Below, in pieces: positions 23,807 to 33,548 of a DNA stretch of 60,418 bases. The position numbers and the translations under genes are program-made. Origin of the DNA: Xanthoparmelia taractica (Eukaryota; Ascomycota; Lecanoromycetes; Lecanorales; Parmeliaceae); assembly GCA_033085395.1 (NCBI GenBank), contig JANQBS010000237.1, forward strand, positions 1 to 60,418. Direction: 5' to 3'. Under the pieces are notes generated by a model. The model ran no database searches. It was given only the letters and a program-made list of their open reading frames with translations, and was not told the origin of the DNA. How positions within the stretch are numbered: the first letter of the stretch is position 1; the number at the start of each line of letters is the position of its first letter.

Positions 23807-24099
23807 ACCAATAGATTATTAGATCTCTAGCAGATACTGAAAGAGCTGAATGAGAGCACTGGGTTCGCAAGGCCAAATGATGAAATGAGATCAAATGCGG
23901 AGCTTTTCCGCCCTCGCATGCGCTTTCCGGCTGACTCAGCGGTCGGTCCAATTGGTGAATCAATCCAGTCGGAATTTTTTTTTCCCTGAGAGCCACTCGA
24001 CACTGCACCCTAGAAAGTACAAAGGCTTGCGACATCCTTCGCATTCCGTCCGCGGATATCCACCTAGGGAATGCAACCTCTACCTTAAGTTCATCTTCC

Positions 24100-26357
24100 T
24101 CAATCCTTCCCATCCCATCCTATGCATGTGAACCACTGTTCGGATCCGGAGGTCTCGTCGGTCAAGAAAGGGTAACTCTCAGGAATTTCCATAGAGTAGG
24201 TCAACGAATCCATCGAATTGAGGTCCGAAAACCCCAAGGACATCGCTTGGGCTGCAGGATGGGATTCATTGTTGGAAGTAGTAGTCTGCCAAGAGCCCTG
24301 GGGCTGCTGGCTTGGAGTCGGGTAGGGCTGCTCTGGAATAAAGCTAGCAACGTGAGGCTTACGAGAAACATGGATCCTCCCGACAAGAGGAAGACTCAGC
24401 GTTACCTTCTGTGATCTGGAAGACTGCGGTTGCTGAAGCAGTGAGCTCAGCGAACGAACAGCGCCCGCTGCCTGGTGTGCGAAGTCCCCTCCGACCCGAT
24501 TAGCAGCGAACTCCATCATCCGAACAGCTTGGTCCACCACGCCTATTGTGACGTTCACATCAATTGCTTGTGGTAGTGTAGCGGAGTCAGAGGCAGCGCG
24601 GTAACTGGCAAGCAGCAGGAAAACAGTGGCCGTGAACGCTTGCAAGTCGATTACCCGGTTTGCGAAGAAGCCTGCTGGGAGGATGGGACGCATCGACACG
24701 TAGCGTCTCGCTAGCTCTTGGCAGGCATCCAAGCAGGTGATGAAATTGAAAGTAAATTGTTCGCTTTCTTTATAGTTGAGTGCAAGCTGGAGATGCGTTC
24801 TCACTGTGAGATACTGATGCCAGTATTGCAAGAGCGCATCAATCGAAAGCTGTGGCCAGTGGGTTCTCTGCCAGCTTTGAGGTGTGACGCTAGCCAAAGA
24901 CCGTAACTCTCGATCAGTTCCGATGACGGCATTGAATAGTTCTGAGAGCGGTCTTCCGGAGGAGAAGATGTTATCCAGCTCAATTACGCGGCTCGCGATG
25001 TCCGCCAGGCCGTACAGATAAAATTGCGGATTGACCTGGCCCTGAGAATCGACTATTGGTCGCTTCGGAAGGGGATAGTTTACGGTTGCGAGCGGTAGCG
25101 ACCACATCATTGATGTCATCCTATCGACCGCGCAAATCGACTCCCATACTGCTGCTTTCTGCCTCCACCACCCAACAAGAGAAGGTGATGCTCCTGTTTG
25201 GGCACCGCGCGACGTGCCTGCCAGCGATTTTTGGTGCGATGCAAGAGCCATCGAGGCCCGTGGCAGGCCAATCATCTCTGCCAAAGCAATGACTCGTCGT
25301 GAAAGCAGCCATATTTTCCTCACTTTTGCGCGACCAAGCTGACTAGACATATCATGATTCTGTTATCAGAAGGATCCTCGGCCAGATAAAGGGGTGACAG
25401 GCAAGTAACTTACAGCCTAATGAACAGCAGTGTCGTCTCCATACCTTCCAAGGTTCCTGCAAGGGTATCATCCGAGATCACAATGCATTCGACACGATCG
25501 GACACATCCTTGACGAATGAGGACGCATCTCTGATGCTTCCTGCTGCACGGCCCGCAGTTTCATCTGGTGCTTGCTGGACGGTTAACGCGATGGACAGGA
25601 GAAGAGCAGCAATTGCTACCGGATCCGCGTTTGAAGCCTGCAGCTTGTCATACTGCGATAGCATTTCATCGCCGGTCTTAATCATGTTGATCGTCGGGAA
25701 AAGTGCGTTGTACAAGGACAGCCAAGATGAAGCGGACGCTGTGATAGTAAGCATGTCCTCCCTCGAGGGCAGCAACGCGCGCAAGGCAGAACTTCTATGC
25801 GCCTTGTGCATACTGGGCGCATGACGCAATGGGAAAGCAGATCCGTCTCCGTCGGAGCCAAGCAAGACATTATCGAACAGCTGGAGAAGGTGAGTTGGTG
25901 GATTCGTCAGCGACGAGCCTGAGGCAGTTGAGTCGGAATCGTCGTCGTTTGACTTGTTGTGAGGACCGCCTGCATTCTCCGTCTGTGATGGTGACTGCAG
26001 AGGCGGGGCGGCTTCGGTGGACACACAGCCAAGCTTGGCCTCTAGATTGCGCACAGCGGCCCAAAGGCCGGCGACATCACTTTCCAAGTGTCCCAAGCGA
26101 GCTCGCGACGTCCCTTCAATGGCCTCAGAGGTCGGAATCATGTGCACCTGTAGCTCGCATGTCCGACCGCGGGCCAGGCAGCTCTCGCACGTCTCTGGGC
26201 CATCGGACGGCCAGACGCACCGAATCTTGCGGTGTCTACCTGTACAGCATGTCAGGAAGACTGGGGAAGAATAGAGAAGCAATCGAGGAGCCAATTTACA
26301 TTCAAGGCAGCTTTTCGTCCCCTTACGAACTGACTTCGCCGACAGATCTTGCGACAT
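24100..26357 (-). CDS. Zn2Cys6 fungal transcription factor
   Basis: Three exons on the minus strand: 26,357-26,300, 26,239-25,414 and 25,342-24,100 (introns of 60 and 71 bp), giving 708 residues. The first intron falls inside the zinc cluster. Once it is removed, the cluster reads CLECRHRKIRC then CESCLARGRTC, with the six Cys at 17, 20, 27, 37, 40 and 47. A short polar linker and a large helical region, as in fungal-specific activation/inhibition domains, follow. I chose ATG 26,357 because it puts the cluster close to the N-terminus; ATG 26,474 is in frame upstream. It is divergent from the DUF3112 gene and shares a promoter that holds a TCG(N5)CGA site. Probably a second pathway regulator; its target is unknown. 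Confidence 0.85.
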
Positions 26358-26744
26358 CGGACTACGCTGCAACTGCAGTGAGTAGGGCTGTGAAAATTTC
26401 GCTGTACAGCGTACATACTCGCATGAAAGAAGTGATCCAAGCGCGATACGGAGCCTGCAACTATCACCAATCATCAAATGTCCTTGGTCCGCTCGGCTTC
26501 CGTTAAATAACAGTCTTGGCCCGATACGGACCGAGTGAAGGAAATCGTTGAATCGAGTGAGGGGTTGTGATCCAGATGAGGTCTTGGCCCGAAATTAAGT
26601 CCGAGTGCATCAGTGCTATGTGGTCACGTGGTCATGTATGTGTTTTCCTCTTTTTTTCTTTTTTCTTTTTTCATTCCAGAAACTAATTAATCAACATCTA
26701 TGAATCATCCTCATTGCTTGCCTCTTCAATCTTTGAGTCTGTCG

Positions 26745-26755
26745 TCGAACACCGA
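26745..26755. promoter_or_regulatory. AflR-type site TCG(N5)CGA between the Zn2Cys6 and DUF3112 genes
   Basis: TCGAACACCGA, a perfect match, ends 58 bp before the DUF3112 ATG and lies about 390 bp (or 270 bp with the upstream start) from the divergent regulator. Confidence 0.5.
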
Positions 26756-26812
26756 CAAGCAAAAAGCCCTCTCACTAAAAAGAGTATCAGCACCTTGTGG
26801 AGGCCCTCAATC

Positions 26813-28086
26813 ATGGCAATCATGCTTCAAGCACGCCAATCTAGCCCGCCTGGGGTAAGCCACATCACGAGCGGGCTCTTTACCACAGATAATGGCTAAC
26901 GAGCGTGTAGCCGCCATACTTCTCTTACAGCATTGCCCTGATCGGTGGCCGTCCCACCGTTAATCCTGACATACCCATCTCTGCTGTCCTCCTCTTTCTT
27001 TACGTGATTGGCGCCATTGCGAACCAGACCATCTTCCAGCTGAATCGACGAAGGGGCCACAGGTTTTATATGTCGTGGGTTATGTTCGGTTTCTGCATGG
27101 CTCGTGTTGCGACAATGGTGCTAAGGATCGCGTGGACCACCCGAGAAACGAACGCCGGGCTCGCCATTGCGGCAAACATCTTTTTGAACGTCGGAGTCGT
27201 CCTCATCTATATCGTCCTGCTGGTCCTTGCCCTGCGCGTATTCCGAGCAACGCATCCGAGCCTGGGCTGGAACAACATTTTTCGCAAGACTCTACGAGTC
27301 GCATACTGCCTTCTTGGCTGTGCTCTCATCCTGATCATCTCCTTCACCATCCTCACCTTCTACACTCTCAACCCGAAGCTGAGGAACATTTCCCTTTGGA
27401 TAACACGAGCCTCGATCCTATACTTTCTGATCATCAACCTCGTGACCGTGGTCTTGCTGCTGCTGTCCTGGCTGCTACCACGCGCGTCTGACAGCGAGAC
27501 TTTCGGCACTGGAAGCATGCGGTCAAAGCTGATCATCGTGGCAGTAGGAGAGTTCTTCAGCCTTTTCATTGCAGGGTTCCGTATGGGGGTGGGCTGGTCC
27601 AACGCACGGCCAGCCTCGGATTCCCCATGGTACGATGGCAAGGCACCTTTCTACGTGATTGAATTCGGCTTTGAGATCGTCGTCCTCTATCTATTGCTCC
27701 TTTCGCGATTCGAGAAGAGGTTTTGGGTACCCAATGGCAGTACAAAGCCAGGCGATTACTCTCGAATTGACAAGGACGGCTCAACTGCAAGGGCGATGTC
27801 TTCAGAGCAGGACAATGCATCGGATGAGGAAAAGATGACGGGACAGGATAAGATGTTGGAAGAGGATAAAACATTGGAGCAGGATAAGACATTGGAAGAG
27901 GATAAGACGTTGGAAACGGATCAGGCATCGGAAAGATCAAAGGTATCGGCGCAGGATAAGACATTGGAAGCAGATGAGGCATCGGACAAAACCAAGGTAT
28001 CGGCTAAGGATAAAACATTGGATAAGAAATTGGAAGAGGATGAGTTGTCGGAAAAAACCAAGGTATCGGCGCAGGACAAGGTCTAA
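26813..28086 (+). CDS. seven-helix DUF3112-like membrane protein with repetitive acidic tail
   Basis: Two exons, 26,813-26,854 and 26,911-28,086 (56-bp intron with GGCTAAC branch sequence), giving 405 residues. About seven hydrophobic segments follow one another, including ISAVLLFLYVIGAIANQTIF, FYMSWVMFGFCMARVA and YVIEFGFEIVVLYLLLL. This matches the fungal DUF3112 family of integral membrane proteins as I know it (MFGFCMAR is a good landmark); function is unknown. From about residue 255 the tail is cytosolic-like and repetitive, built from DKTLEED / DKTLEQ / SEKTKVSAQ variants encoded by an 18-bp DNA repeat (about 27,840-28,080). A role in transport or sensing for the cluster is only a guess. 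Confidence 0.75.
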
Positions 28087-28416
28087 TCATTTCACAGGAT
28101 TTGCGTCACGTTGCTGCAAAAGGAAGGAGGCTTACGGGGCCCTAGTAAAACTTTACGTCATGTACTTTTATCAGCTCTATTGGTGGATGCGCATAATACT
28201 TTTCCGGTTTCACATACCTAGACCTACCGATGTTTAGTACATTTTCTTTTCTCGTTAAGTAAGCTCCAATCAAACTGCTTCATCACTATAGGCAAGTTAT
28301 ATTATCCTGTTATTAACTTTGGCTGCGCGTTGTTTAGTCTACAATACAAAAAATGAACGAGATACCCAGCCTCTATATATATCCAACAACACAAAAGAAC
28401 GGACACCCCAGCTCTC
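28087..28416. other. convergent 3' region
   Basis: This 330-bp stretch separates the 3' ends of the DUF3112 gene and the AflR-like gene. I see AT-rich untranslated sequence and nothing else. Confidence 0.6.
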
Positions 28417-30063
28417 CTAAACCTGCCGAATAATATCAACAATCACCAACGAGACAGTACGCAGACGCCTGCGTAAATCCGCCTCCAACTGATCGAACAT
28501 TGTGCTCGAGAATGGCCACGTGCCTTTGCCGTCGCAAAGCACATCCATACCATCGGTCGTAGAACTAGTGCCGTTGGATAGCAGCGGCATAGCAGCAGCG
28601 GCGGCGGCGACAGGCTCGACTCCGCCCGCCGCCGCGCCGCTACGGCCCGTCCCATATCCCTTAAAGCGCGCCGAGAGCTTGTTCACGAGCCTCTGGGCGC
28701 GATGCAGCTCGCTCAGCACCATCTGCGCCGCCACGCGCCCGGAGTCCTCGCCATCAAGGCACAGGCTGCCTGCTATGAACTGCGATGACGACGACGAGCG
28801 CGATAAGCGCTGGATGTCGCAGCATGGGTTGTGCGGGGCGGAGATGTAGAGTTTGTTGTAGGTGGTGTCGTAGCAGCCTGCGGTGGTGCCGGTGGCGGTG
28901 GTGGTGGTGACGGTTGGGACGGCGCGGCCGGCGGCGGTGTACCAGTCTAGGATTTTGAAGAGGACGAGGGAGAGCACGGTGAGGAGGTAGCCGTCTTGGT
29001 GGGAGCAGGGGCATTGTAGGATCGCGTCCATGGCTTCTACGATGCGCTCGTTTTGCGCGATGACGGATTGGATGGTTGGGAAGGGGGGGTCGGCGTCTGA
29101 GATGGAGGGCTGCTGCTGCTGCTCGCACGGTTGGGTGCTGGCTCGCGAGGCGTTGGGGGATGTTTCTTCGAGAAAGCCGAGGGCGGTCATTAAGCAGCAG
29201 CAGGGGGTGTCGCGGCCGAGGGAGGGGAAGTTGTCCACCGGGAGAGTGAGCGATTGTCGGTTGTTGAAGAGAGAGTGGGGATCCGGTGAAATTTGCATGT
29301 CTGAGCATGTATCGTCGGTAATGGAGAAGTTCTCCTCGTGCCAAAGGGCTACGGTGTCGTTGGTGTCCATGGTGTTGCCGATGGAGTCGAGGCAATTGGG
29401 CAGAGATAGGAGGTCGTAGGTGGGGGTTTCAAGCTCGGGGAAGGATCCCAACGAAGTGAAAAAGTCGTCGAACTCTGCGCTGAACGCTGTGAGCGACGAC
29501 GGTAACGCTGTGGTAGGATCCGTGGACGCGAGAAGATTCGGCATTGTGTCTTGACTAGGAGTTGTGTGCTGTTGCATAGAGGGGAACTTGATCAGGCTGG
29601 GTGATCCGAGAGGGCTTGCCTCAGACGGAATGCTCGTGCGTGAAGCAGGTGGCGAGGGCAAATGAATCTCGCTGGGTGCATCGTTCTTTCGAGAACGTTG
29701 CAAAGGTTTCATGACCTTGGCTGGGCTGGGACTTGAGGCCTGGGAGGGCCGGCCCGCGCGTTTGGTGGCATTGTATTCGCAGTTGAGGCCGCTTTTGTGG
29801 CAACGTGTGCAAGTCGGTTTCTGTTTGGTGCACCTGACCTTTGCGGCGGCGCAGGCATTGCAGCTGTCTCGCAGCTTGGGGACTCTCGGAGCGATGGATG
29901 ATGGGCTTGCCCCCGTCGCTGCTGCTCCCCCATTCGCTGTTGCTGCCATTCTTGTTCGCGAGCGATTCCCTGAGCTCTTGCCCGAACCTGTTCGTGCTGC
30001 GGTTCTTGATGCTGTTGGTAGTTTGAATTGCATGAGGAAGCTGGGTGAGTAGACCGCTGCCAT
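28417..30063 (-). CDS. AflR-like Zn2Cys6 pathway regulator
   Basis: Single-exon minus-strand gene of 548 residues from ATG 30,063 (the frame opens a little earlier but without ATG). The zinc cluster is DSCNACAAAKVRC, TKQKPTCTRCHKSGLNC, with Cys at 68, 71, 78, 85, 88 and 95, followed by basic KRAGR. This arrangement, with DSC, a KVRC/TK-KP core and KR-GR after the cluster, is typical of AflR and related aromatic-polyketide regulators. The rest is Ser/Thr/Pro-rich with a C-terminal helical part (for example DGYLLTVLSLVLFKILDWY) as in the AflR C-terminal domain. It is head-to-head with the AflS-like gene, as aflR/aflS are in Aspergillus. No TCG(N5)CGA site was seen in its near promoter, so autoregulation is not evident. 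Confidence 0.85.
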   Translation of the reverse strand: MAAVYSPSFLMQFKLPTASRTAARTGSGKSSGNRSRTRMAATANGGAAATGASPSSIAPRVPKLRDSCNACAAAKVRCTKQKPTCTRCHKSGLNCEYNATKRAGRPSQASSPSPAKVMKPLQRSRKNDAPSEIHLPSPPASRTSIPSEASPLGSPSLIKFPSMQQHTTPSQDTMPNLLASTDPTTALPSSLTAFSAEFDDFFTSLGSFPELETPTYDLLSLPNCLDSIGNTMDTNDTVALWHEENFSITDDTCSDMQISPDPHSLFNNRQSLTLPVDNFPSLGRDTPCCCLMTALGFLEETSPNASRASTQPCEQQQQPSISDADPPFPTIQSVIAQNERIVEAMDAILQCPCSHQDGYLLTVLSLVLFKILDWYTAAGRAVPTVTTTTATGTTAGCYDTTYNKLYISAPHNPCCDIQRLSRSSSSSQFIAGSLCLDGEDSGRVAAQMVLSELHRAQRLVNKLSARFKGYGTGRSGAAAGGVEPVAAAAAAMPLLSNGTSSTTDGMDVLCDGKGTWPFSSTMFDQLEADLRRRLRTVSLVIVDIIRQV

Positions 30064-30788
30064 GACAGAACGCAATGAAGAATTGGACGCTGCAAAGGTA
30101 ACGCAGTGTGATGTAGAACTATGCTGGAGCTCTAAAAATTACGGTGTATCACTCCGCACCCAGGATCTTCAGGTCTGGATATATCAACCCCTCCACACGG
30201 ACGAATGTCGGAAGATTTTCCTTGTCGCGCACTTAGCTAGCCATAGGCAATGTGGTCGGTGGTGTGCGGAGGGCGGCTGTAAATTGACAACGAAGGGTCT
30301 TTGGAAGGAGGTCAACAAGGAGATCACAGGGTTCCTGATAAGGGATTTCAGCCATTGATCCATGATCTTCAGCCGTTGAGACATAATTGTAATTATAATT
30401 GGGAGATCTTTGACGATGGTGGTGGTGGCCCGAATAGTCATGACAGAGTCGATCCTGGGGTTTGTGTGTGGGTCCTCCTGGTTAGGTGTGTACTATTAGA
30501 GTGGTGACGAGATATATCAACAGTTCAATGTGGTATTTCCAGAGGTGTTTTAGCAACAGCGAGCTTCTCCCCGAAGGGTGTCGACTTTCTGGATCAATCT
30601 TGCATACATATAGCCGCATTGACTAGCCCTTTATTAGCCATCAAATCTTAAACCCATGCCCACCCATCATAGATCTGGATGTTTCCTATTATCCGTTCGC
30701 TGCAACCCATCGAGTTATATGCTTGCGTTAGCGAGCTTCTTTTAACCAAGGGAATTCATATGCTTGCATCAACTAGCATATGCAGGGA

Positions 30789-30960
30789 AACGCATACAAA
30801 TAATATGATTTCAACGGCTGCATTGAGCCAAGTGCATACATATGCAGGGCCGACGCATCGAAAATATGCGTGCAACATCAACTATCAAGCGCATGAAAGT
30901 GCATACAATGTATGTGTGTCATGGCTGTATTGAGCGCGTATGCGTGGAAGTGCATACAAT
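30789..30960. repeat. recurrent GCATACAA words
   Basis: GCATACAA-like words occur at about 30,791, 30,833, 30,900 and 30,951. Three are preceded by AAGT or AAGTG and followed by TATG-type sequence. They are irregularly spaced, so this is a cluster of motifs rather than a clean tandem repeat. Confidence 0.5.
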
Positions 30961-31317
30961 ATGTGATCTCGATCCTGCCTATGGAGCCGGGTAACCAATC
31001 GTGTTATTTTGCGCCATTACCATGAATTTTCAGAACCATCGTTTCACCAGGTATTTGGAAAATCAATCCTTGCAAAAGCGCTATATACCTGAGATGTCCT
31101 AACCTCAATGGCTCCATCTTGCGACGCTTGGAAATTACCTACTTACTGACGTTTTTCATAACATACTTCTAGAGCCTGAGCGCTAATCCAGTGGTATGGT
31201 TCGGTATGGTTCGGTACGATACGGAGAAATACCTTCAGACCCGAGGGAAAGTATGCTTGCGTTTGAAGCTTATAATAAGCTAAGGAGATACCTTTGGAGC
31301 TGAGCTGTAGCAGCATG

Positions 31318-31328
31318 TCGTCGGTCGA
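31318..31328. promoter_or_regulatory. AflR-type site TCG(N5)CGA before the AflS-like gene
   Basis: TCGTCGGTCGA is a perfect match ending 194 bp before the AflS-like ATG and about 1.25 kb from the AflR-like ATG. Confidence 0.5.
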
Positions 31329-31521
31329 CGTCCAATCACTGACTGAACCCTAGGTCAATCATGGCGAAGAATGCTGCTGGTGTACACAATAAGCGACACA
31401 GAAGACCATCATCACTTGTTGTGTCCCCTCTACCAGAAAACAAGCAATACTGGGACGCGCTCTAAAATCATCCATTCCCTGAACACGCTCGAGATTGAGC
31501 GTCTCGGGTCTCCTTACTGCC

Positions 31522-33132
31522 ATGACCGGATGGGCGCAGCTCGAGGCTCAGATGGCCGAGCTCAAGGCCTCCATCGAAACCCTCACCAATCACTGTCGAA
31601 ATATTGAGATTAATTCTGACTTTGAGGCCGAGGCCGGGAGTGCGCCCCAGCCGCTCATCCCTCCCGAAGCCCCAGCCGAAGCCCATCGGGCTCGACGACC
31701 TATAATGGCCAACATAGCCAAGCTTCAAACACTGCTCGCCGAGCCTGCAGATTTTCTCCAAGAGCTAGCCAGGCAGGTTGGCCTCTCTCTCTCCTTCCCC
31801 AACAACTACGCTGGGCGATATCGACACCCAAGCTGACAGTCATCGTCTCCGCAGAACCAATTACTCGCCTGCATAAGTTGGCTGGGCGAGTTCCAAGTCC
31901 TCGCATGTATACCACTTCAGGGCAGCGTTCCCTTCAAAGACGTCGCCGAGCTCGTCGGGGTGCCAGAAACCCATCTCCGTCGAATTGTACGGATGACTGC
32001 CACCGCTGGCTTCCTCCATGAACCACAACCCGCACACGTCGCCCACAGCGCCCTATCGGCGCCATTCGTCACTCGGCCTTCTTATCTAGACGCTGTCATG
32101 TTCCTGTCCGAAACAGCTGCTCCAGCAGCGTTGCACATGACTGCAGCCACCCAGCGCTTCGGACAATCGCAACGGCCCCACGAAAGCGCCTACAATGTCG
32201 CCCTCAACACGTCGGTCACTTTTGCCAGCATGTGTGAACAACGGTCAAAACTACAGCGTCAGTGGCCTGCCTATCTCCATCATGCAATGGGCGACGTGGA
32301 ATTAAGCATCACGGACGTACTGACCTGCTTTGACTGGCTCAGTCTCGGGAATGCGACCGTAGTGGAAGTGAGTCTACACATCTCCAGCTCTGGGAGATCC
32401 ATTCACCTTCTCATTTGCAAAGTCCCTAATTAACACTTTGTCTTTTTGTACCTCTAGGTGGGTGCGCGATCTACCGCAACAGCACTTGCCCTAGCAGACC
32501 TCTATCCAGCCCTCCACCTCATCGTCCAGATGAACGAGCCCCGCCCCCCAACCAACCAATCAACCCAAAACACCACATCTCAAAGATGGGATCACGCCCC
32601 CTCTCTATCCGAGCCCAGAACGACGACCTCGGGCCCCAGCAGAGAAAAACCCGGCGAGATCCCCCTCCAGCTAACCTCCCGCATAACAATCCAAAAACGC
32701 ATCCAAGCAACCCCCCAAAACGTAGAAGCCGCCGCCGTCTACGTCCTCCGCCTGCCCTCCCCCTCCCCTACCGCACCCCCCCGCTCCCTTCCCCCCCAAA
32801 TAACCGCCGAGCTAAAAGCGCACCTGGGCGTCCTCCGCGCAAGCAGCACGTCCCGCCTCCTGCTGACCGCGCGCCTGCTCCCCGAATCCGACGACAACGG
32901 CAACAATGTGGACACGGAAGTCGCGGCCATGGCGCGCCTGCGCGACCTCTCGCTGCTGCAGCTGGCGAACGATCACGAGCTGGAGATGCTGGAGTTTCTG
33001 AATATGCTGAATGCGGTTGGGGATGGGGTGGGGAGGCTGGTGCTGGTTAACAAGCTGTGCGCGTGGAATAATGCGACTGTTGCGTTTGAGGTGAGGTATC
33101 AGGCTTATGCGGCCGATGCGCATGAGCTTTGA
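31522..33132 (+). CDS. AflS (AflJ)-like co-regulator with methyltransferase-like fold
   Basis: Three exons: 31,522-31,776, 31,855-32,367 and 32,458-33,132 (introns of 78 and 90 bp), giving 480 residues. The layout is that of AflS/AflJ proteins: an N-terminal coiled stretch (AQLEAQMAELKASIETL), a winged-helix/dimerisation part (QGSVPFKDVAELVGVPETHLRRIVRMTA), then an O-methyltransferase-like domain. The usual glycine-rich SAM loop is degraded to VGARSTATALALADLYP, so catalysis is unlikely. In aflatoxin biosynthesis AflS binds AflR and strengthens activation. Start chosen at the first ATG in frame, 31,522. The neighbouring divergent AflR-like gene makes the assignment strong. Confidence 0.85.
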
Positions 33133-33548
33133 GGCTTGCGAGAATGCCTGCCGTACGCATACACTGATCGAATGTTTTTAAACCGAATGTTTGACGCATG
33201 AGTAATGTCGCTACACCTTACTCAAACGTTTTTGTTTTTGGTACTCTACCATCTTCTCTCTTGGAAATATAGACAGACAGAACACTCAAAGAAATGAAAG
33301 CGAGATGGTTCATTGTGGGAATCCCTCAACGGAGTATTTCGGTAAATAGCATAGATAGGAATCTAAATCTACAAATAACCAAAAACATCTTCTCCCCTCA
33401 ACCAACTCCCTCGATTAAAGCAAAATCTGAGTTTTTGCTCTCTCGCTCTCTCTCTCTCACAAAATGAATGAATGTCCAGTACCAACTGCACCCTTCTCCC
33501 CATCAGCGATGGCCCTCCCCTCCTCGCTTGCATACTCATCCCATAACT
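33133..33548. other. convergent 3' region with a CT microsatellite
   Basis: Lies between the 3' ends of the AflS-like gene and the PKS. Apart from a short CTCTCTCT run near 33,440-33,458 I see nothing. Confidence 0.6.

Larger units (their letters stand above)
30064..31521. promoter_or_regulatory. divergent promoter of the AflR-like and AflS-like genes
   Basis: This 1.46-kb region has no believable gene. It contains four GCATACA-type words (30,790-30,960), a short direct repeat GGTATGGTTC (31,193-31,222) and one perfect TCG(N5)CGA site near the AflS-like start. Confidence 0.6.

Noticed and set aside
31495..31521. AflS-like start at 31,495
   Set aside because: The codon is TTG; the first ATG in frame is 31,522.
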